From: Candidatus Palauibacter australiensis
GTDB taxonomy: Bacteria > Gemmatimonadota > Gemmatimonadetes > Palauibacterales > Palauibacteraceae
Direction of reading: 5' to 3'
Assembly: GCA_026705295.1 (NCBI GenBank)
Contig: JAPPBA010000022.1
Span: 1 to 42,787 of the forward strand
Length of the DNA: 42,787 nt
Shown: positions 7,625-15,458 of the stretch, in pieces
Layout: each line of letters starts with the position of its first letter
Numbering within the stretch: position 1 is the stretch's first letter
Notes under the pieces: generated by a model
The model's input: only the letters and a program-made list of their open reading frames with translations
Told to the model about the DNA's origin: nothing
The model's database searches: none
Position numbers and translations under genes: made by a program

Positions 7625-8607
7625 TGCCCGGGGCGTTGGCGTACGCCGAGGTCCGGGAAGGGGCGGTGAGCCGGGCCTCGCGGGAGGCGGTCGGGCTCGC
7701 GCGGCGGATCGCCGCCGACGTCGGAGGGGAGACCCACGTCGTCGCGCTCGGCCCTCCCGGTACGGCCGAGGCGGCCGCGCAACTCGCCGGCTTCGGCGCC
7801 GACCGCACCTGGGTCGGCGAGTCGGAAGCTCTCGCGCTGTCCCAGCCGGACATCGCCGCTGCGGCCATCTCCCGGCTCGTCGAGGCGGGGGACTACGACG
7901 CCGTGATCTTCGCGGCCACCGCCCAGGGGAGGGACATCGCCCCCCGCGTGGGGGCGCGGCTCGGGCGGAGCGTGGCCTCGGAGGTCATCGAGTGCCGGCG
8001 GGAGGACGACGCCATCGTCGTCCGCCGGCCCATGTACGCCGGGAAGGCGATCGCGACCCTGCGCTTCACGCCGGGCCCGGCCGTGATGACGATCCGGGGC
8101 AACGTCTTCGCGCCGGCCGGGGAGACCGCGGCGGGCGAGATCTCGAGCCTGGACCTCGATGGCCTCGACGGCCGGGTGCGGACGGCCGCCCTCGAGCAGG
8201 GGGATCGCGACCGCCTGGATGTGAGCGAGGCGACGACCATCGTCTCGGGCGGCCGCGGGATGCAGGGGCCGGAGCACTGGCCGCTCCTTGAGGCGCTGGT
8301 GGAGGCGCTGGGCGACGAGGCGGCGCTCGGCGCGAGCCGGGCCGTGGTGGATGCGGGCTGGCGGCCGCACGGCGAGCAGGTGGGCCAGACCGGCAAGACC
8401 GTGTCGCCCAACCTGTACTTCGCGGTCGGAATCAGCGGAGCGATCCAGCACCTGGCCGGGATGCGCACGGCGAAGGTGATCGTGGCGATCAACCGCGACG
8501 CGGACGCGCCGATCTTCGGGGTGGCGGACTACGGTCTCGTGGGAGACGCGTTCGAAGTGCTGCCCGCGCTCACCGAGGCGGTTCGCGAAGCCCGCCGGGG
8601 CGATTAG
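7624..8607 (+). CDS. etfA: Electron transfer flavoprotein subunit alpha
   Basis: The 327-residue product starts at the ATG overlapping the etfB stop; the frame is open further upstream, but that part is a shadow of etfB. The C-terminal FAD-binding domain is complete: VSGGRGM (207-213), SRAVVDAGW (238-246), QVGQTGKTVSP (252-262), GISGAIQH (269-276), INRD (289-292) and DYGLVGD (302-308). It forms the FAD-carrying heterodimer with EtfB. No ETF dehydrogenase or acyl-CoA dehydrogenase is next to it; xdhC follows 36 nt downstream. Confidence 0.95.
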   Translation: MPGALAYAEVREGAVSRASREAVGLARRIAADVGGETHVVALGPPGTAEAAAQLAGFGADRTWVGESEALALSQPDIAAAAISRLVEAGDYDAVIFAATAQGRDIAPRVGARLGRSVASEVIECRREDDAIVVRRPMYAGKAIATLRFTPGPAVMTIRGNVFAPAGETAAGEISSLDLDGLDGRVRTAALEQGDRDRLDVSEATTIVSGGRGMQGPEHWPLLEALVEALGDEAALGASRAVVDAGWRPHGEQVGQTGKTVSPNLYFAVGISGAIQHLAGMRTAKVIVAINRDADAPIFGVADYGLVGDAFEVLPALTEAVREARRGD

Positions 8608-8610
8608 CGT

Positions 8611-8646
8611 CATGCCGCGCTGCGCGGGTCCGGGTCGGCCGGCATG
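8611..8646 (+). promoter_or_regulatory. Inverted repeat covering the xdhC start codon
   Basis: CATGCCG (8611-8617) pairs with CGGCATG (8640-8646), whose last three bases are the ATG of xdhC. In the mRNA this hairpin would occlude the start codon. No good Shine-Dalgarno sequence is seen, so the hairpin may limit initiation. Seven base pairs could also be coincidence in GC-rich DNA. Confidence 0.3.
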
Positions 8647-9684
8647 AGTCTCCGGGCTGTGCGCGAGGACATCGCACGCTGGGCGCAGCAGGGTGATCCG
8701 ATCGCCATGGCGACGCTCATCGCCGTTCGCCGTTCGGCCCCGCTGCCACCGGGCGCGCGGTTCGCGATCTCGGCCGCCGGGGAGCTGAGCGGCTCGATCT
8801 CGAGCGGTTGCGTGGAAGGCGACCTGCACGAACGGCTCTCCGCGCTGCTGGGCGGCGGGGCGCCGGCCTCCGTCACGTACGGGATCACGGACGAGATGGC
8901 CGCGGGCGTCGGCCTCTCCTGCGGCGGGGAGATCGACGTCCTCCTCGACCGCCACGATCCCGGCGACCCCGTCTGGCACCGCCTCTGGCAGCTCCAGGAG
9001 GCCGGCGCCCCGGGCGTCCTCCTCACCGGCGCGGCGCCGCCCACGCGATCGCGGCAACTCCTCCTCGAACCGGACCGGTCGCTCGGAACGCTCGGGTCCG
9101 CCGAGCTCGACCGGGCGGCCCGCTCCCGCGTCGACGACTGGCTCGGCCGGTCGGACGCCCGCGCCGTCGAACTCGTGCGGGACGACCCGGACAGCCTCGT
9201 CTTCGTCGAGTCCTTCGCCCCGCCCCCGCGGCTCGTCATCGTGGGGGCGACCCCGATCGGGCATGCGCTGTGCGCCATGGCGCACCGGACCGGCTTCGAG
9301 GTCGTCGTCGTGGATCCGCGCGAGGCCTTCCTGAGGCCCGAGCGGTTTCCGGATGCCGCGTCGCTCGATCCGCGCTGGCCGGACGAGGCGATGGCTGCCC
9401 TCGATCTCGACCCTCGCACGAGCGTCGTCATCCTCACGCACGACGAGAAGCTCGACGAGCCCGCCCTCGAGACCGCGCTCGCCTCCCGCTGCGGTTACGT
9501 CGGTCTCCTCGGCGGAGGCCGGACGCAGCGGCAACGCCGAGAGGCGCTCCTCGCGCGGGGGTTGGACGCGGCGGCATGCGACCGTATCCATGGTCCGGTC
9601 GGGCTGCGGATCGGCGCCCGCTCGCCCGCGCAGATCGCCGTCTCCATCCTCGCGCAGCTCATCGCCCTCGACAGGGCTCCCTAG
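8644..9684 (+). CDS. xdhC: XdhC/CoxI family molybdenum-cofactor insertion protein
   Basis: The 346-residue product has the XdhC_CoxI N-terminal domain (ATLIAVRRSAPLPPGARFAI, then GSISSGCVEGDL near residues 56-68) and a C-terminal Rossmann-like XdhC_C domain (LVIVGATPIGHAL, VVVVDPREAF, VVILTHDEK, GYVGLLGGGRTQ). XdhC proteins bind molybdopterin cofactor, promote its sulfuration and hand it to xanthine dehydrogenase-type enzymes. The molybdoenzyme itself is not in the window; moeA lies about 5 kb away. The TAG stop is embedded in repeat copy 2. Confidence 0.9.
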   Translation: MSLRAVREDIARWAQQGDPIAMATLIAVRRSAPLPPGARFAISAAGELSGSISSGCVEGDLHERLSALLGGGAPASVTYGITDEMAAGVGLSCGGEIDVLLDRHDPGDPVWHRLWQLQEAGAPGVLLTGAAPPTRSRQLLLEPDRSLGTLGSAELDRAARSRVDDWLGRSDARAVELVRDDPDSLVFVESFAPPPRLVIVGATPIGHALCAMAHRTGFEVVVVDPREAFLRPERFPDAASLDPRWPDEAMAALDLDPRTSVVILTHDEKLDEPALETALASRCGYVGLLGGGRTQRQRREALLARGLDAAACDRIHGPVGLRIGARSPAQIAVSILAQLIALDRAP

Positions 9685-9707
9685 CCGCCCGTGGCAAAGC
9701 CCTGCGG
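9682..9707 (+). repeat. TAGCAGCCCGTGGC repeat, copy 2
   Basis: TAGCCGCCCGTGGCAAAGCC followed by CTGCGG. Its first three bases are the stop codon of xdhC. A perfect 12-bp palindrome, GCCGACGTCGGC, follows at 9711-9722 and may help terminate transcription between these convergent genes. Confidence 0.7.
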
Positions 9708-9743
9708 ACTGCCGACGTCGGCTCGGGGCCGCGCGGCGCCGGA

Positions 9744-10919
9744 TCAGTCGCGCGTGCGCCGGATCTTCCAGCGATCCACCACGCGCCGTCCCCGCACGAC
9801 CTCGAAACGATCGAAGTGCGCGACCGTGAGGCAGGCGTGATTCGGAAGGACGCGGACCTTCTCGCCGACGGCGAACCGGCCGGACAGGCGCCCGTGTTCC
9901 TGGCTCACCGAGGTCACGCGATGGTCACTCAGCGCCCTTCCCGACGCGTCACGGAAGAGGCGGCCGTAGTGAGGCGGATCGTCCGGCCCCACATCCTTTG
10001 ACAGGGCGAGCGCGCCACAGTCCGCGATCGCCCCGCCGGATCCGTCGCGCGCGGAGACGACGGTCGCGAGCACCGCGACGGCGCAGTCGCTCACCGCGCA
10101 CGATCCCAGCCGCGTCTGCGTGTAATCGTAGAGCGCGTAGTTCCCCGGCCGGGCCTCGTCGACCCCCTCCAGCGTCTCGACCCGGCTCATGCCCGGGGTC
10201 GACCCGAGCGAGAGCACTCCCGGCTCGATCCCGGCCGCGCGGAGCGCGCGCCCCACTTCGACCATCGCCCGACGCTCCTCATCCGCCAGCGCGGCGATGG
10301 CGGCGGGCGAATCCGCGCCGTAGGTGTGGCCGGCGTGCGTCAGGCAGCCGCCGAGCGCGAGCCGGTCGGCGCGTGAGATCCGCCTTGCGAGCTCGACGAC
10401 CCGGCCGCTGTCGTGGGGGACGCCGGAGCGCCCGTAGCCACAGTCGATTTCGAGCCATACCGAGAAGGCGACGCTCGCGGCTTCGAGGGCCTCGACGGCC
10501 GTGAGGGAGTCCACGGTCACACCCAGTTCGACGCGCCCGGAGAGCGCGGCCGCCTCATCGATCCGGGAGAGATTCAGCGGGAAGGCCCACAGGATGTCGT
10601 CGAAACCCGCCTCTGCGAAGACCCGGGCCTCCGCGAGCGTGGACACGGCGATGCCCGACGCCCCGCCCGATCGCTGCAGTTCGGCGATCTCCACGCATTT
10701 GTGCGTCTTCACGTGGGGGCGAAGGCGAACGCCAAGGGCGTCCGTGCGTTCCTGCATGACCCGGAGGTTGTTCTCCAGGACGTCGAGATCGAGGATAAGG
10801 GCCGGAGTGCGGAGACCGAGCAGGTCCGGCGCGTGGGTGGCAGCGTTCCCGGCGTTCACGCGCTCAAGGTAGTTGGGGGATCGCGGTTCCGCTAAGTTGT
10901 AACCGACGATCCCGAGCAC
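9744..10919 (-). CDS. D-threonine aldolase / D-serine dehydratase-like PLP enzyme
   Basis: The product is up to 391 residues from a GTG at 10919; a GTG at 10859 is an alternative that removes 20 weakly conserved residues. The N-terminal part is a fold-type III alanine-racemase barrel: TPALILDLDVLENN, then RLRPHVKTHK with the probable PLP lysine (Lys71 in the long form), and DCGYGRSG. The C-terminal DSD1-like domain contains VLPNHACLTV, whose His and Cys fit the divalent-metal site of D-threonine aldolases and eukaryotic-type D-serine dehydratases. It likely cleaves or dehydrates a D-3-hydroxyamino acid. Monocistronic, convergent with xdhC and divergent from the sigma factor gene. Confidence 0.85.
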   Translation of the reverse strand: MLGIVGYNLAEPRSPNYLERVNAGNAATHAPDLLGLRTPALILDLDVLENNLRVMQERTDALGVRLRPHVKTHKCVEIAELQRSGGASGIAVSTLAEARVFAEAGFDDILWAFPLNLSRIDEAAALSGRVELGVTVDSLTAVEALEAASVAFSVWLEIDCGYGRSGVPHDSGRVVELARRISRADRLALGGCLTHAGHTYGADSPAAIAALADEERRAMVEVGRALRAAGIEPGVLSLGSTPGMSRVETLEGVDEARPGNYALYDYTQTRLGSCAVSDCAVAVLATVVSARDGSGGAIADCGALALSKDVGPDDPPHYGRLFRDASGRALSDHRVTSVSQEHGRLSGRFAVGEKVRVLPNHACLTVAHFDRFEVVRGRRVVDRWKIRRTRD

Positions 10920-10975
10920 GAAACGACGAGGGCCGCGGGCTGCACCAGTGACCGCAAAGCGGTAGAGGTCGTCTT

Positions 10976-11566
10976 ATTCACGAAGAGAAGATCTTTCGGA
11001 TCGGGCCGGAAGGTCGGGTTCCGGACGATGAACCGAGCGACGCGGAGGTCGTGACCGCCGTATTGGAAGGCGACCGCGAGGCGTACGGGGTGCTCGTGCG
11101 CCGGTACAAGGACGTGCTGTACCGCTACGCAGAGCGCATGACCGGTCGCGCGGACGACGCCGCGGATATCGTGCAGCGCACGTTCATCCGCGGTTTTCGG
11201 AGCCTCGACCGATGCCGTGACCGGGAACGGGTAGGAGGCTGGTTGTTTCGGATCGCCGTCAACCTGTGCAAGGATCAGTTGAAGGGACGGGCACGGCGGG
11301 AGGTGTCGCTGGAGGCGGCCGGCCCCCTCACAGCGACGAGAGGGCTCCCCGAGGCGCGCGCCGAACGGGCGGAGATACGGGAGCAGATATACCGGGCCTT
11401 GCAGTCCTTGAGCGACGAGCAGCGTGAAGCCTTCGTTCTCAAGCACGTCGAGGGGTGGTCATACGAAGAGATGGCGGAGAGACTTGGAGCTTCGGTGTCC
11501 GCGTTGAAGATGCGCGTCCACCGGGCTCGGGATCAGTTACAGGTGCTGTTAGAGAACTACCGATGA
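10976..11566 (+). CDS. ECF RNA polymerase sigma factor (start uncertain)
   Basis: From the only canonical start, the GTG at 11051, the product is 171 residues but begins inside the first helix of region 2 (TAVLEGDREAYGVLVRRYKD). Family members normally have a few residues before this, like the DDEPSDAEVV encoded just upstream in frame. Extending to the ATT at 10976, preceded by AGAGG at 10964-10968, gives 196 residues. There is no ATG, GTG or TTG between the upstream in-frame stop (10949) and 11051. Region 4 is intact: LSDEQREAFVLKHVEGWSY, then EEMAERLGASVSALKMRVHR. It overlaps the anti-sigma gene by ATGA. Confidence 0.85.
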   Translation: MHEEKIFRIGPEGRVPDDEPSDAEVVTAVLEGDREAYGVLVRRYKDVLYRYAERMTGRADDAADIVQRTFIRGFRSLDRCRDRERVGGWLFRIAVNLCKDQLKGRARREVSLEAAGPLTATRGLPEARAERAEIREQIYRALQSLSDEQREAFVLKHVEGWSYEEMAERLGASVSALKMRVHRARDQLQVLLENYR

Positions 11567-12204
11567 ACGACGATCTGAAGCTGTACCTCGATGGAGAAAT
11601 CGACCGTTCGGAGCTCTCGCGGGAGCTTCGCGGGGAAGCGGCACGGTGGGATGCCCTCCTTTCGGACGTGCGGGATTCGGGGGTGCAGGGAGCTCCGGTC
11701 GGACTCGAGTCGAGGGTCATGGCCACGGTTCGACAGGAGGAGCGCCGGCCCCTGTCCGGTCTCGTCGACTGGTGGGTGCATCCCCGCTCCGTGCGCGTCC
11801 GGCCGTGGCTGGGGCTCGCGGCCGCCGCCGTGCTTGCGACGTTCTTCCTCTTGCCGCGGGAGAACGCGGTCACCGAGCCGGCGGGGGCGGCGACGGCGCT
11901 CGTGGGCGAAGAAGTCCACTACGTGCAGTTCCGTCTCGAGGCGCCCGGCGCGGCGTCGGTCCACGTCGCGGGCGACTTCAACGACTGGCAGCCGGAGGTC
12001 GCGCTGGCCGATCCGTACGGCACCGGCGTGTGGACCGGGCGGGTGAAGCTCCCGCCCGGCGTGCACAAGTACATGTTCCTCGTGGACGGCGAGACCTGGA
12101 TCACGGATCCGCACGCGGAACGGTATGTGGAGGACGGTTACGGCAACCAGAATGCCGTGATCGCCATCACGGGCGGGGCGGGCGCCCGCTCGCTGGCCCC
12201 CTAG
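11563..12204 (+). CDS. Membrane anti-sigma-like protein with periplasmic AMPK/CBM48 glycan-binding domain
   Basis: The ATG overlaps the sigma factor stop, giving 213 residues. Residues 1-75 are a charged cytosolic part (LYLDGEIDRSEL, VRQEERRP) in the position of an anti-sigma domain but without Cys or His for zinc. Residues 81-97 form one transmembrane helix. Residues 118-203 are an AMPK1-CBM/CBM48-type beta-sandwich: VQFRLEAPGAASVHVAGDFNDW, GVWTGRVKLPPGVHKYMFLVDG, then WITDP. This family binds glycogen or starch-like glucans. By topology the domain is periplasmic, so it may sense a carbohydrate or act as a structural sensor. Function is inferred from gene order and domains. Confidence 0.8.
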   Translation: MNDDLKLYLDGEIDRSELSRELRGEAARWDALLSDVRDSGVQGAPVGLESRVMATVRQEERRPLSGLVDWWVHPRSVRVRPWLGLAAAAVLATFFLLPRENAVTEPAGAATALVGEEVHYVQFRLEAPGAASVHVAGDFNDWQPEVALADPYGTGVWTGRVKLPPGVHKYMFLVDGETWITDPHAERYVEDGYGNQNAVIAITGGAGARSLAP

Positions 12205-12210
12205 TCGGCC

Positions 12211-12237
12211 AGCAGCCGTGGCAAGAGCCCCGCTGCG
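12211..12237 (+). repeat. TAGCAGCCCGTGGC repeat, copy 3
   Basis: AGCAGCCGTGGCAAGAGCCC followed by CGCTGCG, beginning 7 nt after the TAG stop of the anti-sigma gene. The GTG inside it (12218) is the start codon of the following gene. Confidence 0.6.
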
Positions 12238-12946
12238 CCGTTCTCTCGCGGTCGTGTTCCTCGGCGCGGTGCTTCTCGCGCCCGGATCGCCGGCCGCGGG
12301 TCAGGACGCGCGCGCCCGCTTCAGCCGTCATCTGGGCGCGGTCTACGCGGCACGCACCCTTTCCGTCATAGATGCGGGCGTCCGCGAGGGTCTGCCCCGA
12401 GGTCTCCTGATCGACAAGGCCATGGAGGGCGTGGCGAAGGGGATGCCTCCGGAAGTCGTCCTCGCCGCAGTCGACACTTTCGCCGCGGAGTTGCGGGATG
12501 CGGCGTCGGTCGTCGGCCCGGGGGCGGAGCCGGTCGCGCTCGAGAAAGCCGCCGATGCCCTTCGCCGCGGCGTGGGGCGCGAGCTTCTGATGCGGCTGGG
12601 ACGCGACCGACCCGATTTTCCCCTCCTCGTCGTCTCCCTCGAGGAGTTGCTGGACGCCGGCGTGGAACTGGGTCTGGCCGAGGACCTCGTGCGCTACGCA
12701 GTGGCCGAGGAGTTCGACAGCGATGCGGTGCTCCGACTGCCAGCCAGCGTGAAACTGCTCATCCGGGAGTGCAGCAATGGTCAGCCCGACTCCTGCTGGT
12801 CGCAGGCGAGCATAAGGGAGTGCGCCCGCGTGATGCCGACGCGACCGTGCCCGACGCGAACGCTCGCGGAGGCGGCCCGCTCGGCCGCGGAACGACTCCT
12901 GCTCGCCCGGTCCCCGCCTTCCGCCTTCCGATCGGCCGCAAGTTAG
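12218..12946 (+). CDS. Secreted helical protein of unknown function
   Basis: The 242-residue product begins with a signal peptide (LRRSLAVVFLGAVLLAPG, cleavage near AAG-QDA). The mature part is predicted all-helical with loosely repeated units such as GLPRGLLIDKAMEGVAKGMP and LRRGVGRELLMRLGRD. I recognise no named domain. The last 40 residues contain four cysteines (ECSNGQ, SCW, RECAR, RPCP) and are unlike the rest. The GTG start lies within repeat copy 3, 13 nt after the anti-sigma stop, so it is the third gene of the sigma/anti-sigma operon and a candidate target or modulator of that pathway. Confidence 0.65.
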   Translation: MARAPLRRSLAVVFLGAVLLAPGSPAAGQDARARFSRHLGAVYAARTLSVIDAGVREGLPRGLLIDKAMEGVAKGMPPEVVLAAVDTFAAELRDAASVVGPGAEPVALEKAADALRRGVGRELLMRLGRDRPDFPLLVVSLEELLDAGVELGLAEDLVRYAVAEEFDSDAVLRLPASVKLLIRECSNGQPDSCWSQASIRECARVMPTRPCPTRTLAEAARSAAERLLLARSPPSAFRSAAS

Positions 12947-13017
12947 CGCAGGCTGGCAACCCTCCCGGTGTCTGCCGTATACTCTCGGACTTTCCGGCGG
13001 CTGAGCCCGCCGACGCC

Positions 13018-13062
13018 TGGCAGCCCGTGGCACGACCCTGTAGCAGGAGTTCTTCCACGGGC
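13018..13062 (+). repeat. TAGCAGCCCGTGGC repeat, copy 4, with inverted partner
   Basis: TGGCAGCCCGTGGCACGACC and following CTGTAGCAGG form a degenerate copy about 70 nt after the preceding stop. GCCCGTGG (13023-13030) pairs with CCACGGGC (13055-13062), so here the repeat is paired with an inverted version of its own core, giving a MITE-like hairpin 28 nt upstream of the FabH-like gene. Confidence 0.5.
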
Positions 13063-13090
13063 GATGGCCCACTGATCTTGCCCACGGAAG

Positions 13091-14170
13091 ATGGAGAAGG
13101 CCTTGGCAGCCAGAGTGACCGCGGCGGTCACGGGTACCGGGAGCTACCTGCCGCCTGACAGCATCGACAACTTCCAGCTTCTCGGCATGGGTACGCTGAG
13201 CGACTCGTTCGACGTCGGGCAGGCGCGGTCCGCGCTCCGGGGTGTCGAGGGTGTCAACGGGCTGTCGGCGCCCGACGTCTTCGATCAGTGGGCGTACCAG
13301 TTGACCGGCATCAGGTCGCGCCGGCGAATCCCGCCGGACAGCGACCTGACGACCGAAGACATGTGCGCCCGGGCCGGGCTCGCCGCGCTGGAGGCGGCCG
13401 GACGCGAGCCGGACGAGATCGACCAGCTTTACGTCGCGACCGTCTCACCGTCCGACGAGGTTCCGAACAGCGCCTGCACCGTGGCGACGAAGCTCGGGAA
13501 TCCGCGATTGGGGGGATTCGCGATCAACGCGGCCTGCGCCGGCTTCGTGTACGGCGTGGGGGCGGCCTGGTCGGCGATCGTCAGCGGCATGGCGGAACGC
13601 GTACTGGTGGTCTCGGGCGATGCCCTCACGCGGCTCGTCGACTACACGGACGTGCGGACCGCCGTGCTCTTCGGCGACGGGGCCGGAGCGGTCGTGCTCG
13701 AGCGGAGCGAAACGGATCACGGCGTGCTCGGTCCGATGGCGTCGTCGGGCTGGTTCGCGCGCGATCCGCTGTACCTCGTCGGGCAGAGCTGGCGGGAAGA
13801 CGGGGACCGGGCCCCGATTCTCCATATGGAAGGCGGACCGCGAATCGTCCGCAACGCGATCGTCAAGATGGCCGAAGTGGGCGAACAGGCGCTTCACAAG
13901 GCGGGTCTCGACTGGTCCGACGTGGATTTCGTGATTCCTCATCAGGCGAACGCGCGGATCACGCAGGGTCTCGACCAGAGGCTGGAACTTCCGAAGGGGC
14001 GCGTCGTTCACAACATCGTCGACTACGGCAACATGTCCGCCTCGACGGTCGCCGTGACGCTCGACGAAGTCGTTCGCGGCAAGCACGGGTCCGTGCCGGA
14101 CCCGGCAACGATCGTCCTCACCTCGATCGGGGGTGGCTACACGATGGCGGCCGCGGTCGTCCGCATCTGA
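13091..14170 (+). CDS. 3-oxoacyl-ACP synthase III family protein (FabH-like)
   Basis: The 359-residue product has the complete KAS III triad: Cys149 (NAACAGF), His284 (IPHQAN) and Asn314 (DYGNMSAS). It also has FGDGAGAVVLE and a C-terminal SIGGGYTMAA. These enzymes condense acetyl- or other acyl-CoA with malonyl-ACP, or make related ketones and branched products. Compared with E. coli FabH (Cys112, His244, Asn274) there are about 37 extra residues between TGTGSYLP and TGIRSRRR, a region near the acyl-CoA entrance. It stands alone, with no acpP, fabD or fabG nearby, so a specialised acyl product is possible. The ATG at 13091 fits the N-terminal strand. Confidence 0.85.
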   Translation: MEKALAARVTAAVTGTGSYLPPDSIDNFQLLGMGTLSDSFDVGQARSALRGVEGVNGLSAPDVFDQWAYQLTGIRSRRRIPPDSDLTTEDMCARAGLAALEAAGREPDEIDQLYVATVSPSDEVPNSACTVATKLGNPRLGGFAINAACAGFVYGVGAAWSAIVSGMAERVLVVSGDALTRLVDYTDVRTAVLFGDGAGAVVLERSETDHGVLGPMASSGWFARDPLYLVGQSWREDGDRAPILHMEGGPRIVRNAIVKMAEVGEQALHKAGLDWSDVDFVIPHQANARITQGLDQRLELPKGRVVHNIVDYGNMSASTVAVTLDEVVRGKHGSVPDPATIVLTSIGGGYTMAAAVVRI

Positions 14171-14200
14171 CAGGCCGGGCAGCGCGAGGCAGACCGTCCG

Positions 14201-15451
14201 TCAGGCGGGCCTCGCCCACTCCCTGAGCGGAATCACGTCGACGGGATCGCCGGCGCCTATGGCGTCGGTCCCGACGGGGATCGCGAGCAGCCCGTCGGCC
14301 AGCATCGACCCGAGGTTCCCCGAGCCCTGCGGGCCGCTCAGGCGGGCCGTGAGGGTGCCCGACTCGGCGGATCCGACGACCACGCGCAGGAACGAGAGTA
14401 CGTCCCGGGGCCCGCGCAGGTCTTGGGCCGCGACACACCGCAACGGGCGCCGGCAGGGGCGCGCGAAACCCGCCATCTTGCGGATCGCCGGCCGCACGAG
14501 GGTCTCGTACGTGACGAGCGCCGAGGCCGGATTGCCCGGGACGCCCCAGAACGGCCGGCCGCCGAGCAGGCCGAAGACGGCGGCGCTGCCGGGGCGCATC
14601 CGCACGCGCCAGAAGAAGCGTTGGAAGCCGAGCTCGTCGAGTACCTGCTTCACGTAGTCGTGTTCGCCGACGCTCACGCCGGCCGCGGAGACGATCGCGT
14701 CGCAGGACTCGGCCCGCGCGAGACAACGGTGCAGGTCGCCGGGGTCGTCCCGGGCGATGCCGAGCGGCACCGGCTCCGCCCCGGAATCCGCGAGCTGGGC
14801 GGCCAGTGCGTACCCGTTCGAATTCATGATCCGCCGCCCGGCGCGCACCTCCTCGAATTCATCGAAATCCGCGAGTTCGTCTCCGTTTGCAAGCACGCCG
14901 ACGCGGGGTCGCCGGCCCACGTCCACCTGCTGGAGGCCGGCCGTCGCAAGCAGCGCCACCGCCGCCGCTCCAAGCTCCTCGCCACGCTCCACCATCGTGT
15001 CCCCAGCCTGCACATCCTCCCCGAGGAAGCGGATGTGCCGCTCTCCGTCCGCGTCGTCGAATATGCTCACGCGCACGCCTGGACCTCCGTCCGTGTGCTC
15101 CACGCGCACGACGCCCGTGGCGCCCTCCGGTACCGGCGCCCCCGTCATCACGCGCGCCACCGAGCCGGGCTCCAGCGGCCCGCGCGGAAAGGCGCCGGCC
15201 GGGATGTCGTCGGAGATCGGGAGGACCACGGGCCGTTCCGGGCTCGCGCCGCGGACCTCGTCGATTCGCACGGCGAAACCGTCCATGGCGCTGTTGTCCC
15301 ACGGCGGGTGCGGGGCGACGGCTTCCGCGCCGCGTGCGAGCGAGCGACCGAGGGCGGCAGAGAGCGGAACGCGTGCCGTTTCCAGCGGCGACACGGCGTC
15401 CAGCACGAGAGCGAGGGCTTCGTCGAAGGAGATCCAGTCGGCGTCGTTCAT
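14201..15451 (-). CDS. moeA: Molybdopterin molybdenumtransferase
   Basis: The 416-residue product shows the MoeA domain order: N-terminal FDEALALVLDAVSPLETARV, the hallmark PPWDNSAMDGFAV near residues 45-57, GSVARVMTGAPVPEGATGVV, the central MoCF-like domain (GVLANGDEL, SNGYALAAQL, VSAAGVSVGEHDYV) with GGRPFWGVPGNPASALVTYE, and a C-terminal MoeA domain IV. It inserts molybdate into adenylylated molybdopterin to make active cofactor in the cytosol. With xdhC nearby, it points to a molybdenum enzyme encoded elsewhere. Full length for the family. Confidence 0.93.
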   Translation of the reverse strand: MNDADWISFDEALALVLDAVSPLETARVPLSAALGRSLARGAEAVAPHPPWDNSAMDGFAVRIDEVRGASPERPVVLPISDDIPAGAFPRGPLEPGSVARVMTGAPVPEGATGVVRVEHTDGGPGVRVSIFDDADGERHIRFLGEDVQAGDTMVERGEELGAAAVALLATAGLQQVDVGRRPRVGVLANGDELADFDEFEEVRAGRRIMNSNGYALAAQLADSGAEPVPLGIARDDPGDLHRCLARAESCDAIVSAAGVSVGEHDYVKQVLDELGFQRFFWRVRMRPGSAAVFGLLGGRPFWGVPGNPASALVTYETLVRPAIRKMAGFARPCRRPLRCVAAQDLRGPRDVLSFLRVVVGSAESGTLTARLSGPQGSGNLGSMLADGLLAIPVGTDAIGAGDPVDVIPLREWARPA

Positions 15452-15458
15452 GGCTCGG

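Noticed and set aside
7360-9591. A 743-residue frame antisense to etfA/xdhC
   Set aside because: Both sense genes are unambiguous; the antisense product is motif-free.
12769-13158. Alternative frame that might indicate a frameshift at the end of the secreted helical protein
   Set aside because: The original frame keeps GC-rich third positions to its TAG; the alternative shows no similarity to the family.
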